Of a DNA stretch of 64,000 nucleotides, positions 1-11,311 are shown piece after piece. The notes under the pieces are model-generated. The model searched no databases. It was not told where the DNA came from and worked only from the letters and a program-made list of their open reading frames with translations. A program made the position numbers and the translations under genes. Each line of letters begins with the position of its first letter. The stretch's first letter is position 1. Origin of the DNA: Vitrella brassicaformis (lineage: Eukaryota > Sar > Vitrellaceae); assembly GCA_001179505.1 (NCBI GenBank), contig CDMY01000214.1, positions 1 to 64,000 on the forward strand, read 5' to 3'.

Positions 1-152
1 AATGGGAGCCGCCAGGATCAGCCCAACGATGACCTGCACCAGCAACGCAACACGGTAAATGAAATCGGCCACAGCCGCGCCACGTCAGATGAAGCAAGCC
101 TCCTGAGTAGCTTCTCTTCGAGTGGAATGTCTTCACACACGGTGGTCACTCG

Positions 153-718
153 ATGGATGCCGCCGATCTCACTCGACTGCTGGCGCAGCCGGCGTCCGCA
201 TTCAAGCCGCCTGAGACGGTCGACGACACGACCTTCTCCGTTGAGTGGGCGAACCGTTACCGATTGAACGAAGAGCAGATGCGGGCGTTCCAAATCATCT
301 GCAGCCACTTGCTGAACCACTACAAAGACCTGAGGGACAATAAATACATCGCGGCAGTGCGCATGTGCCTGACCGTCATGAAAGCCGTGGAGGCCTGTTC
401 TGCTGAACTACAATGCAGACATTGGCTGTGTCTGGCGGCACTTACCGGTGTGGCTGCAGATAACACCGAAGGCTCGACAATCGATTCGCTCCTGCGCCTA
501 TTCGATGACTTCGAGAGGGGCGAGAAGAGGCTGCGGCGCAAGCGGGGAAGCAGCAGACACTCGATGGTGACCGCATTTGCAGAGAGGAGTCTTGCAAGCG
601 TATCCAGTACCAAGTCCACTGCACGATAGTCGGCGAGATCTCTTTCGTTAACCGCCAGAAGCTCGACAAAGTCGATGCGCCACTGAGGGACCTGCGAAAA
701 GGCACCCAAGAAAGACCA
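153..718 (+). pseudogene. Helitron/PIF1-type helicase remnant
   Basis: A degraded piece of the PIF1-family helicase domain found in Helitron transposons. The first open stretch (153-629) has the typical entry motif (LNEEQMRAFQIICSHLL) and, after a gap, TGVAADNTEGSTIDSLL, matching the family motif around TGVAA...GSTIHSLL. A second reading frame (about 599-718) carries IVGEISFVNRQKLDKV, equivalent to the Walker B segment (family form IVDEISFV) with Asp changed to Gly. Between the two, the P-loop (GxxGxGKT) expected after AVRMCLT is simply absent. Frame change, loss of Walker A and a mutated Walker B all argue for a dead copy. Upstream bases 1-152 may belong to the same element but show no firm motif, and no Helitron termini are visible in the window. 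Confidence 0.72.
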
Positions 719-1127
719 AGCTGAACCAGCTGCATGACCGGACAAGGGAGAAACATCCCATTCACCACAAACTGGCGCGTTTCGTGTATTCAGTCAGTTG
801 ATGCTTACTTCCGTTATGGATCTTGCTTTTTTAAGAGGTTCGCGCCCAGAGAGACCCTTGTTCGTTGACTTTCTCCGCGAAGCAAGCGCGATCTTTTTCA
901 AGCAGCAGCGGTTTCAGGGAGCACCCTAGACGTCCTGACCGCCAAGCTTTTTCCATATAATAACTTGCCGCTTTAGGGCATATCGGTCACTGATCCAAAG
1001 GTGACAAAAAAACACGAAGCATCTTGACATATTGCCGTGTCTGTAGTACTGCAAGCAACACATCACTCCTACCGTTTTTCCTTTTTTCTTCCATACGATC
1101 GTGATCGAACGTTTTGTCTGACCGAAC

Positions 1128-1499
1128 GTGTTGTTTCGTAAAGACGCAAATCGGGCACTAGCCCAATTCGCGGATTCGCGGACTCTCCACGGATCCGCTG
1201 CGAGCCAACTGGACATCCCTGTGGGCTACTCGGTGGTCCGGATGCCCGTGGATGACAACGGCCTCCCAACAGGGGCGGTGGAACCGTTCCTGAGACGCCG
1301 AAATGCTGCGGCAGAGGGTGCGAAGTGGCCCTCAGGGTTTCGTCCAGTTGGGGTCGTTTTTGATGCTGAGGGTCGAATGCTCGTTTCATCAGCTGCTTCT
1401 GGGGAGATCGTGATGGTCAGGCAAAGCACTCAGCGAATTGGTTTAGGAAGCGAAGCAGATTGTGGCAGAGAGCAGAGCGAGGGACGAACAGAGGTATAA
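1128..1499 (+). pseudogene. Fragment of PQQ-dependent sugar dehydrogenase-like protein (C-terminal part)
   Basis: An open stretch of about 120 codons resembling the C-terminal blades of glucose/sorbosone (PQQ-type) dehydrogenase beta-propellers. The key segment is WPSGFRPVGVVFDAEGRMLV followed by SSAASGEIVMVR, which fits the family pattern GFRPVGLAFD.DGRLYVSS..TGEI..I. A preceding strand pair (VVRMPVDDNGLPTG) also fits. There is no ATG at the start: the frame opens after a TGA at 1119-1121 and the remaining blades are not found upstream. The tail after VMVRQ looks non-homologous. It is best read as a 3' fragment or gene relic. The family is common in bacteria and some algae, so origin by transfer is possible but cannot be tested here. 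Confidence 0.45.
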
Positions 1500-2088
1500 G
1501 GTTGGATTGATGCATGTGTGTTGACCGACTAAGTAGCTGTGTACATACATACGTCTCTATATCGATGTACATGTGTAAATGGGCAATCGATGTATGTATA
1601 CATACGTATACATGTCATGTCGTGTACGTGTAGGACGCAAACACCTGGATCGATCTTGGGGGAGATTTGTATGGGGGTGTGCCATATCTTTCCACCCAGA
1701 CCATTCTTTTGTTGAATGAACTGAATGAACTGACCCCTCTTCTGTCACTTCATCACGTGACGCCTACACACGCATTAGTATTAGAAGATCGTCATCAGCC
1801 GGCTGTACAGGGCAATGAGGGTCCGTGCATCCAGTCTCGCGTCCACATAAGTGTGCCGATTCCGTGGTCTATGCAACGACCTCGTGACGGAAAGCCAATC
1901 GAACGGGTGTGTGCGTTGCGCTCATCGTCACGAGACCATCACAAGACCATCGAAATGGCACTTGTTGCTGGACGCCCATGCTATCAGATCACCTCATCTC
2001 ATCTGTCTATCTGGCCCACACGCCATACACAGACCACCACGCTCGGGCATCTAGACATAGGCAGGGGCCCATCCGCTACTAGTCTCAC
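1500..2088. other. Intergenic, low-complexity TACATA/TGTATG-rich
   Basis: No credible gene. Bases 1538-1635 are a run of TACATA, CATACG and TGTATG words. The rest is the 3' flank of the minus-strand nucleoporin gene. A long open frame on the plus strand across 1667-2710 overlaps nucleoporin exons and is a shadow. Confidence 0.5.
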
Positions 2089-5000
2089 TCATCGCTCAGG
2101 CTGCAGCAGCCGCATGACCTCGTCTATCAGCCCCACCACCACCGACAAGTCAACTCGCACCTCTGCACCACCATCAGGGTCGTCCGGCCGGCCCCCCACA
2201 GTTACAGACACGGCAGTCTCCCCCAGCTGCCGCACCGCGTCCATGGCCTCCTCCATGCCGCCCATCAGCGGCACACCCCAGCTGATCCCACCATCACCAC
2301 CACCTCGCGGCCGGTACCCAGCAGCAGCAGCAGCAGCGGCAGCAGAAGGACGTTGCATCGGCTGCTGCTGGAAGAACACCATTCCCGTGGCCCCACCGCC
2401 GCCAACGCCTCGGTCAGTTTCTGCTGGCGCCTTCTCCTCGGCTATGAGTGACGTCCACATGACGACTGAGTCGAGGGCGACCTCTAGAGTGGCCACGGCG
2501 AGGGGCAGCAGGCTGCCCGTCGAGTGCTGGGGCTGGGGAGCGTCTGAGGGGGAGGCGGGGAAGGACGAGGACGAAGCAGCAGCAGCAGGGGGCTCGGCAA
2601 CGAACGACGGCAGCCGCCTCTGGGTAAGCCAACAGAAAAGGGCAACACGCGTGCCGCAACGAGCCTTCTTCTCATTTGTGTGTTGGGTGGGTTGGATGCA
2701 TGTCCGCTGACTGACCTGTGTGGTGTGTTCCCTCAGTTGTGCACAGAAGGTCCCGAGGCAGCTCGCCGCCACCTGCTGCAAAATCGACAGGCGTGTCTTG
2801 GCATGACGCTTCAACTGATGGACGAAAGACAGGCAGAGCACAACACACACACACAAAATACACATACACGTATCTATCAGTGAGTGTCAAGGAGACCCTT
2901 CTGCGTGTCTGGCTGACCCTGTTCATTTCGACCTCCCTGATGTCGCCGTCCCTGGCAGCGTCATCTCTGTTCTGCGGCGTGGGGATGTTGATGTAGTCGC
3001 CGGCAGCCGTCGGCTCCCGCGGTGAGCCGATCTCCTCATAGCCCTCCATGCGGAGCCGGCGCTGCCGAAAAGCGATGGCGTCGCCCACACACATGCTGTC
3101 ACTGTCGCTACCTGATACACAAATCGATCGAGACACATTGTGTGTGCGCAGACAGACACAGTGTTCGTTCCTCTTTCATTCATTCTGCAGCCTACGTAAG
3201 CAGGTGAGGGCCCGCAGGGTCAGCTTCACGCGGGTCTCCTCATGGGCCAGCATCCCATCGCCTCCCTCTCCCCGGCTCTCCCTTACCGCCACATTACACA
3301 GCGATTTCAGCAGGTCCAGCATGCTCTCGGTCACGGCGTCATTCAGCTCACGCACCCCAGCCGTCCGCATGTCGGCCGCCTGCTGCTGCTGCTGGTCGAA
3401 GAAGGCGGGCGGGGGGTTGGCCGGGGTTTCGGCGCCACCACGAGGCACGTGTCGCGGCGCCAGGAGGCGTCGACACGTGGGCGTTGCCGAGAGCGCCTGC
3501 CACAGCTGAATTAGCAGGTCGGTGGACCGGCACAGCTCCTCGATGGCCCGCTTGTGTGACGGCGGTGACGCTTTCCCTGCTTGTGACTCCCTGTCCATGT
3601 CGTCAAGGGCCGTGTGCATGTCGCCCCACGCGCCAAGGGGCGGCTGTGCGGCCCCCTGCTGCTGGGTGGCCGTGCGGAATCGGCCGTCTAGGAAGGGCAG
3701 TGTGGCCAGCAGCTGTGGGTGCTGCAGCAGCACCCCGCTGTGACCCAGGAACCAGTCCAGCAGCCGGTCCGCCAGTCTCGGCTGCGCGCCGAGCTGATTG
3801 AGCAGGGAGAGGAGTGTGAGCAGCAGGGGCGCCAGTAGGGAGGGCGACACCAGCTGCTGCAGGTTGTCAAGGCCTCGGATGAATGGCGTGGGGAAGGCGA
3901 TGGCAGCAGTGCCGTCGGCGAATGACTGGCCATGGCCGAGGTGTGCGCGCAGGAGCGCGACGAGCGGCTCAATGGCAGCGTCCATGGTGAGGTCGATGGC
4001 CGCCGCCTCCAGGAACTGCCGGTGCAGCAGCGACTCGGTCAGCAACCTCTCCACCGACACATACGTCACTGTGGTGGCACGCTGCAAACAAACATGGACA
4101 CACATGACAGACTTATAAGGCGATCATGGCATGGTGTCCCTTATTGCTGTCTCATTCAGCGAGCCCACCTGCAGGACGATGGACAGCATGTGTGCGGCCC
4201 CATGGAAGAAGAGTCGTTTCTCGGTCCTGTCCCACCGCCCACCCAGACCAGCATCGTCCTCATCCAGGCCGGATGCAGCCTCCCACCTCACTGTGTCGGG
4301 CTCAAATGCATGCCGCACCACCTGCTCAACCAGCCGCCACAGCGACGGCGTCCGCACCAACACCCCACACAGCGACCCATCCACGGTGGTTCCACCACTG
4401 CCAACGCCTTCCTCCTGCTGCTGCTGCTGCTGCTGCAGCTCGGCCACGAGCAGCGTCCGCAGCACGGCGATGGCCTTGAGCTGCACCTGGTGCCGAACGT
4501 CCCCCGTCGTGAGCGGCATCACTGACTGCTCCTCCGCGCCACCGCTGCCCAGCTTGCCCAGACCACCTGCCCCCGACTCTCCTAAGGGCTGTCCGAAAGG
4601 AGATGACCAGTCTGGTGGCTGGGACGGAACGCTGAGCCCGGCCTGTGTGTGGGGGCTGTCGAGCTGCCCGGCCGCGTCTTTGAGGATCATCTCGACCAGT
4701 TCGTGGCGCCTCGCCGCCAAGGCCGCCACCCACATGGCGAGAGTGGTCTGGGGGCCGGCCTGGACGTGCTGGCCTGTGTGGACGGGCAGCAGGGTGACGA
4801 GGGCGGTGTAGAGGTGCTGGCAGATGTTGGCCGAGGCCGCCCGGTGGACCAGGGCTTTCAGCAGCGCATCCGTCAGGGTCTGAGAACCAACAGAGAAAGA
4901 ACCTCATGACGCACTGCACTGTCTGGCCCCTGTCAGTGTATTTCTCTTTTTCTACCTGGAGGAGTGCCCGAGTGATGTACTGGACAGTGAGACCCTCGTT

Positions 5001-8000
5001 GCCGAGGGCCGTGAGCAGCTGCGCCAGCATGGCCGACACCATCTCGAACTTGAATGCCACCGACCGGGGCTCGCCGTCCGCCATCCCCCCACCACCGCCG
5101 CCCCCAGTGACCTCCCCCAGCTGCGGCAGAAGTGTCTCGATGTGGTCCCGCAGCAGCTCTATCCGCTGCTGCGTCGTCAGGTTGCCCTCCCGCCCCTCGT
5201 GCCTCGCGTGGCGGAGGAAGTGAAGCCCCGCCGACAGGAACTGCATGAGAGCGTGGCCGCACCGGTACCGCTGCCCCGCCGCGTGGGTGTAGCTGTTGTG
5301 CTCGTAGGCGTACTTGAGCATCGGGGAAAAGGGCGACTGCTGCTGCTGCTGCTGAAGAAGAATGCCGTCCATCATGCCACCAGTTGCTGCTGTGGGGGAC
5401 CCACCGCCCCCACCACCACCCCCGGCCCCCCCACCGCCGTCTGTTGACACCGTCTTGCACCATCGGAGCACTGCACCAGGGTCCAGGAGGGTCATGTTGT
5501 GGGTGCGCGGCTTCCCCCCGGCCGTCTGCGAGAGCTGCAGGGCAGCTGACTGCATGAAGCTCCCCCATGTGTCGCCAGAGGGCCGCCCGTAGTCGGTCCA
5601 CATCACCGGGGGCGGGGGGGCCGGCCCTGGAGGCACCAGGTCATCGAACGCATTGCAGAGGTCCACGATGGCCGAAGTGAGGTACTTGCCGCGGCCGTCT
5701 GCCTGTGCGTAGCCGATCTCGCCGCCTCCCAGGGCCACCGCCACCGCGGTCTTTGTCAAGAGGTAGACGAGCAACTCCTCAATGTGCGGTGTCCTCTCGC
5801 GCTTCTGCGCCACAATGAGCCGCTGTCGCGTGTTGAGCTGGACGTCTGGTGGGGCGTTGAGGGCCTCGGTTGAGAGGTGCATCTCCAAGGCCAGTATCTG
5901 GGCCATGCCGGCCAGCTGGGCCAGGAGGATGGGCCGCAGGGGCCAGAGGACGCCCGCCCACTGCAGCGACAGCAGGAGGTCGAACTGGGACCACTGCGAC
6001 TGCCACTGGAACCACACCATCCGCAGGGCCACGTCGGCGCACTCAGGGATGGACAGCAGCCGCACCACCACCTCCACCGCCAGGGCGTACACCCGCTGCT
6101 GGCTCTCGGCGACCGACAGCAGGTCGTCGGTGCTGATGGGCTCTGCGTCGGTGATGAGCGGTGGCGGGGGCGGGGGGACCTGCAGGATCTTCATGATGGC
6201 GTCCAGGCAGTTGCGGTCTAGGAAGGCCTGCGACAGCTCGAACCGCTTCTCCAGGGGGTTCACGCCCGCACTGTCGGACCGCCACTCGTCCACCTCCAGC
6301 CCCAGCACCCGGAAGGCCAGCCCCGCCCCAGCCACGCCACCTCTAATCGCCTTGTGCAGGTAGTCGGGCCCTATGCCGTCGAGCAAAAAGTGCAGCACCA
6401 GCTCGCGGATCGACGTGCGTGTGAGGCACGCAGGGGTGTCGCACTTGAGTGGCGTGGACCTGATGACCTCTGATGGGTCGTTCGGGGGCAGGGTCCAGAA
6501 TGAGGGGAGGGGCAGGGTCGTGAGGTACCCGATGGACACGTACCGATGATCACGGCTGGAGAGGGACACCGCAGACGACCCCCTGGTGGCGGACTCGTGC
6601 AGCGCCCAGGTGGCGAGGTCGACGGCCTCGACGATGGCGTCCTCATCCTCGTTCCACTTGGCCTCGAGGGCGGCATGGAAGGGCAGCGACGTGAAGCTGC
6701 TCGTCGCAGACACATGGGGGTCGAACCGCTCGCCCTCCTCTATTGAGGCCACCTCAATGGCGAAGGTCTCCCTCATGCCCATGTCCCACTCGTGCGGCTG
6801 GCTGCCCTGCGGCAGACGGCTGGGTCGGCCGCCATAGGGGATCCCCGCCGCCGCGGCAGCGGCGCTCATGGGCTCGAACATGCTCTGGCCGATGGAGGGG
6901 TCGAGGAGACACTCCGTGGGCGGTAGGGCGCCGTAGTCCAGCCCCCGGTCGCTAGATGCGTCGGTGAGAATGGCCTGGAGGGTGGGGGTGAGCTTGGTGA
7001 GTAGCGAGGGCAGCTGCAGCAGGACCGTCGTGACGCCCTCGGTGTCGCGGAGGTGCATCTGGTGCAGCAGGTAGACCACCGACTTGCCCACGTTGGGCCG
7101 CACCATCCCCCGGCCGTCGTACAGCACATACTCCAACAGATAGGCCGCAAAGGGCGGGGGCGGGTTGAGCTGCTCCTGCAACCGCATCCCCGCATTCGGC
7201 TCTCCCCGCTGACTTGCCGCCATCTGGCCCCTCACGGCACGCGTGAAGACCGCCTCCCGCTCCAGCACTCCGTGGATGGGCCGCAGGCTCGTGGGGTCGC
7301 CGACCATGAGGTCCAGCTGGCTCTCGTTGACACCCAGACCGATGGGGATGGGCGGCAGCGGGCCCGCCGCTGCTCCAGGGTCGCCCTCTGCGGGGGCCGC
7401 GGCCACGTTGTATTTGTGGTGTGAAAAGAAGCGCTGGTAGAAGGCCAGGAAGAGTGTGTCCCGCTGGAAGGCCAGCCGCAGTATGTCCAGGCCGACAGCC
7501 ACCGTCTGCTCCATGAACACCTGGTATGGCGCCGGCCTGCCCTCCCTCTCGGCCAACGCCAGGTACCCCGCCCCGTGCAGACACGTCAGTGAGAGGATCT
7601 GCCGGCACACCTCGCCGTCAGGTGTCAGCAGGGACCGCCACAGGTATATGACGGCCGCGTCGGCCTTCTGCGTGCTGCCGTCGACGAACGGCTCGCGAGT
7701 GATGGCGTTGAGCTGCTCGCTGTCCACCGGCGGCAGCGGGCCCCGCAGCACAAGTCGGAGGTACCTCATGCAGAGGGCGGCCAGGCTCCAGTACCTCACC
7801 GGCCGCTGGATGAGGGCGGGGCTGCTGAGCAAGCGGAGCAGGAATCGGTCGACGATGGTCCTGGTCAGCTGGAAGAGCTCCAATGAGTACCTCCGTCGGT
7901 AGCCGACGAGCATCAGCAGCGTGACCACAGCCGACATGACGGCCACGGCCAGGTGCCCGTTGTCCTCCTGCCGCTCGGCGGCCTCGGCCGCCTCCTGCAC

Positions 8001-11000
8001 CAGTGCTGGCCAGTGGTTGATCAGGTGGTCGAACACCGAATACGCATTGACGGGGTTGGCCGCCACCGCGGGCAGCGCTTCGACACACACCGCCTTGAGA
8101 TGCGCCAGGTGTCCGCCGTTGCCCCCGCCGCCGTCCGACGTCAGCCACAGGACACTGAGGATGGGCTCCCACGCGTCTTTGAAGCCGAAGGCCTGCATGG
8201 GGGCGGGCTTGGTGAGCACAGGGGGCGGCGGGGGGAGGGATATGAGCAGCCGTGTGCTCCACGCAGCGCCAATGAGTCGGAAGGTCGACAGCAGGGCCAG
8301 ACGGGTGCCGAAAGGCAGGTCGCGGGGGTGGGGTGGGGCCGCCATCTGGTCCTGTTGATGCATCAATGGCATCATGGGATCGACGTAATGGCCATGGTGG
8401 TGACCAGTGGCGATGGCCTGCTGCTGCTGCTGGCCACATAGCTGCCGCCAGAGGTACTCGAGGATGAAGTCCAGGCGGAACCACAGCTGCTGCGCACTCA
8501 GTTTCTGCCCTGTTTGCTTTGCCGCGGCCTGGGGCCCTCTGCCGATGACCGTCGCCGCCAGATCCAGAATCTCCCCATGAAGCATAGGCAGACCGGGGGC
8601 TGTCTGCTGGTGCTGGTGCTGGTGGTGTTGCGCAGCGGCCCACCCATATTGGTCGTACAGTGGGGGCATATGGGGGTGGGGGTATTGCCTATGTCTGGTC
8701 GTCTCGTGTGGGTGTGGTGAGTGGGCCGGGGCGGCAGCAGCGGGGTCGGTGTGCGCCTCGGGCGGCATGTGGAAGGAGTCGATGGCGGCCAGCAGGACCT
8801 CGGCGAAAGCGGCGCACGCAGTGGGGTGAAGGCGGCATATCTTGTTGACGGTCTGCAGGAGGGAGATCTGCATGCTGTCGGGGGGCATCTGGCGGCTTCG
8901 CACCGCCGTGGTCTCGATGCGCTTGATGTCCGACCACTTGTACAGATGCAGCAGAATGGTCCTGGCACACAAGCAAACACATAGCGGGGGGGATCTTGTC
9001 GCTCTGTGTGTGTGTGTGTGTGTGTGCCCACTTGAAGAGCTCGCTGAATGTCAGGAGGGAAAGGTGAGAGCCGAAGTCGGTGCTGGGCACTGAATATGAC
9101 AACACACACACACACACTCACACAGACGTATACCAGAGGCTAGGGCAGGGCTGTGTTGTGTAGCTAACGTACGTATGAGTTGGTCGCGAATGAAGTCGAT
9201 AATCTGCCACGTAACCACACCACGGTGGAATCGGGCACGTTCTGCACCGCAAGAACAGAACAACACACCCCATGGTCATTCCACTGATACGTACGCCTCT
9301 GTGTGTGTGTGTGTCCCTGACCTTCCAGGTAGACCCCCACAACGACGAAGCTAACAAGGCGGCCGAGAGGGGTCTCTTCAGACCACACTAGCGCCTGACA
9401 CACACCCCATGTGCACACACACACATTGAATCGGGCACTTACCGTTCCGCGTGTGCCCCTGATTCTCTGCATGAATGGTGTGTCCTGGTCCCTCTGCTGC
9501 GGCGCCCACGGCGCAGCCGATGGCTCGGGCGGCTGGAAACCGTGGAGAGAAGAATCGGTCTGGCCACACACACACACACACACGGAACCACTGTCGGAAT
9601 TAGAATCCAAAGGAGCCTTCCTCAACTGACCTGCGGTGACGTCTGTGGTGAGGGCGCTGCAGCAGCAGCAGCAGCCTGGTTGGGGGGAGGGGTCTCATAA
9701 ACCGGATGAGTGGGCTGGGCCTGACAACAGCAGAGAAGGGCGAAAAGTGTGAAAAGCGTGTTCAGCTAGATGGTTACCCTGTCTCTGTCCCATCGCTTGA
9801 CATCGGGATGCAGCACAGCCAGCAGCATCACCGCCAGACGAACACTCAGCTACACTCACAGGTCAACCAGACCAGCCACACACAAACGATTTATTCTTCC
9901 CATCAAGTCAGTATTCTTCCCCTCCTCCCTCTCACCCACCCCGTTGTGTTGTATCCCGAATGCCTCGTCAAACTCCTGAGCTGTCGGCTCACCAGAAAAC
10001 ACCTGTAATGTAATGACACGCGGCCACACCCACCCGACAGACAGTCACGCCTTCTACGCGTGTCAGGGGTTGTGTGGTGTGGGGTGATGTGTTGTGGTGA
10101 ATCACGCTGACATCGTCTTCCAGCCTCTCCACAGCCTGCGGCACCAGGCGGATAAGCATATTGACCTCAGCCTCAGTCGCGTGGATGTGGGAGAAGAAAC
10201 CAAACAAGGCCGACGACAGCAGCCACACGAGCTTCTGCGCAAAGTAGCGGAAGTAGGGGCCGCTCTCAGCGTTGCCAGCACCTGAAAACCCAACACAAAC
10301 TCATGTATTGATACAGCCATGCCATCCCTATATCGCCGCATGAGTGTCGGGCCCGCCGACCGGTAATGTCAGCGATCAGCGTCGATATGGCCTTGATAGT
10401 GTTTTTGACGAACTGGTGGCGAGCCAGGTCGAGGAAGAAGGCCGCAGCCAGCCGCTGAGGGCCGGGGACGACTCTGAGGTCCACTGCAAGCCCCTCTGCC
10501 GCCTCTCCTGTGTCCTCCGGCTCAGTCCCCAGCTGACCCCGGCCACTCACCGACAGACTCTGCACCCACACACAAGACAAGAGCCAGACACATCGACTCG
10601 CATGTGTGAGGTGGCGTGCGTCTGTCGGCCTGTCTGTCTGTCTGTCTACCCACCACCCACCTCGGCGAGATCTGCAAGGCACATGCCGATGAAGAGCCGC
10701 TCCCTGTAGTACATCTGCTCGCAGGCCAGCACCAGGTCGCTGCGGCACTCGGGCACCCTCACGGCCGCCTCGAGAAGGGCACAGCACTCGTGCTGGTGCA
10801 GCTGCAGCTTGGTCGACAGCCGGTGGATGACCTGCTGCAGCTGGCTGGCGTCGAAGCTCTGCAGCAGATCTCTGTGGTTGGTCTGGATGTGTGTGGCGAG
10901 GGCCTGTGGCGTGATGTTGTCGTCTGGCGGTAGGGACAGCCATGGGTTGCGGCAGTACTCCTTGTGCTCGAGCAGCGATGAGTAGGCGGCCGCCTCCGCC

Positions 11001-11092
11001 CTCTCGGGCGACTCGAGCGGAGCGCCCTGCAGCAGAGGGCCGAGGACCTCCGAGTGGAGATGCTCAAAGCGGCCACTCGCAAACATGCTCAT
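2089..11092 (-). CDS. NUP205: Nuclear pore complex scaffold protein NUP205/Nup192
   Basis: Large inner-ring nucleoporin. My model has 15 exons whose phases all join: 11092-10661, 10559-10361, 10281-10106, 10002-9940, 9720-9631, 9559-9443, 9394-9322, 9241-9173, 9089-9032, 8961-4956, 4879-4169, 4081-3196, 3111-2897, 2814-2716 and 2619-2089, giving 2,574 residues (animal NUP205 is about 2,000). The family is recognised from ordered segments: the N-terminal LSTKLQLHQHECCALLEAA and MYYRERLFIGMCLADL; mid-protein YLLEYVLYDGRGM...GKSVVYLLHQMHLRD; LDAIMKILQV; and near the C-terminus FPTPFIRGLDNLQQLVSPSL, like the IPTPVDRY.Q.LLPAL segment. Extra length comes from Gln, Gly, Pro and Ala tracts (for example around 5345, 5410 and 8405). 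One intron (10360-10282) uses a GTCGGC donor. The start is the first ATG of exon 1; a second lies at 11086. Its 5' end faces the divergent gene at 11312. Confidence 0.82.
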
Positions 11093-11311
11093 CAGTCACG
11101 CAGCAACGTGGCTCAGCGGGAAGCGTATCAGCTCATGGTTCAGTTCAGTAAGCTGGCCGCTTCAGTAAGCTCATGTGTTTCAGGAAGATCCTCAAGATCT
11201 CGTCGTCGACGCGAGCTCGCAAAGTTGACATTCCGTGAAACCGCTCTCTCAAAGTTGGTTTCACGACACTGCTTAAACCCACATTCCCAGCACCCCTTGA
11301 AGAATTTTCTG
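11093..11311. promoter_or_regulatory. Divergent promoter region with GCGAGCTCGC palindrome and CGTGAAACC inverted repeat
   Basis: Lies between the divergent starts of the nucleoporin gene (11092, minus) and the basic-protein gene (11312, plus). It contains the perfect palindrome GCGAGCTCGC at 11211-11220, also seen near other genes in this window, and an inverted repeat with arms CGTGAAACC and GGTTTCACG around 11235-11268. The regulatory role is inferred from position and recurrence. Confidence 0.4.

Noticed and set aside
1667-2710. 347-codon plus-strand frame
   Set aside because: Opposite strand of the final NUP205 exons; low-complexity Ser/Pro/Thr composition with no motif.
4326-4955. Continuation of the long NUP205 open frame past 4956 (Arg/Pro/Ala-rich)
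   Set aside because: A GTAGAA donor at 4955 and an acceptor at 4880 connect to TLTDALLKALVHRA in another frame; the read-through is antisense-like low complexity.
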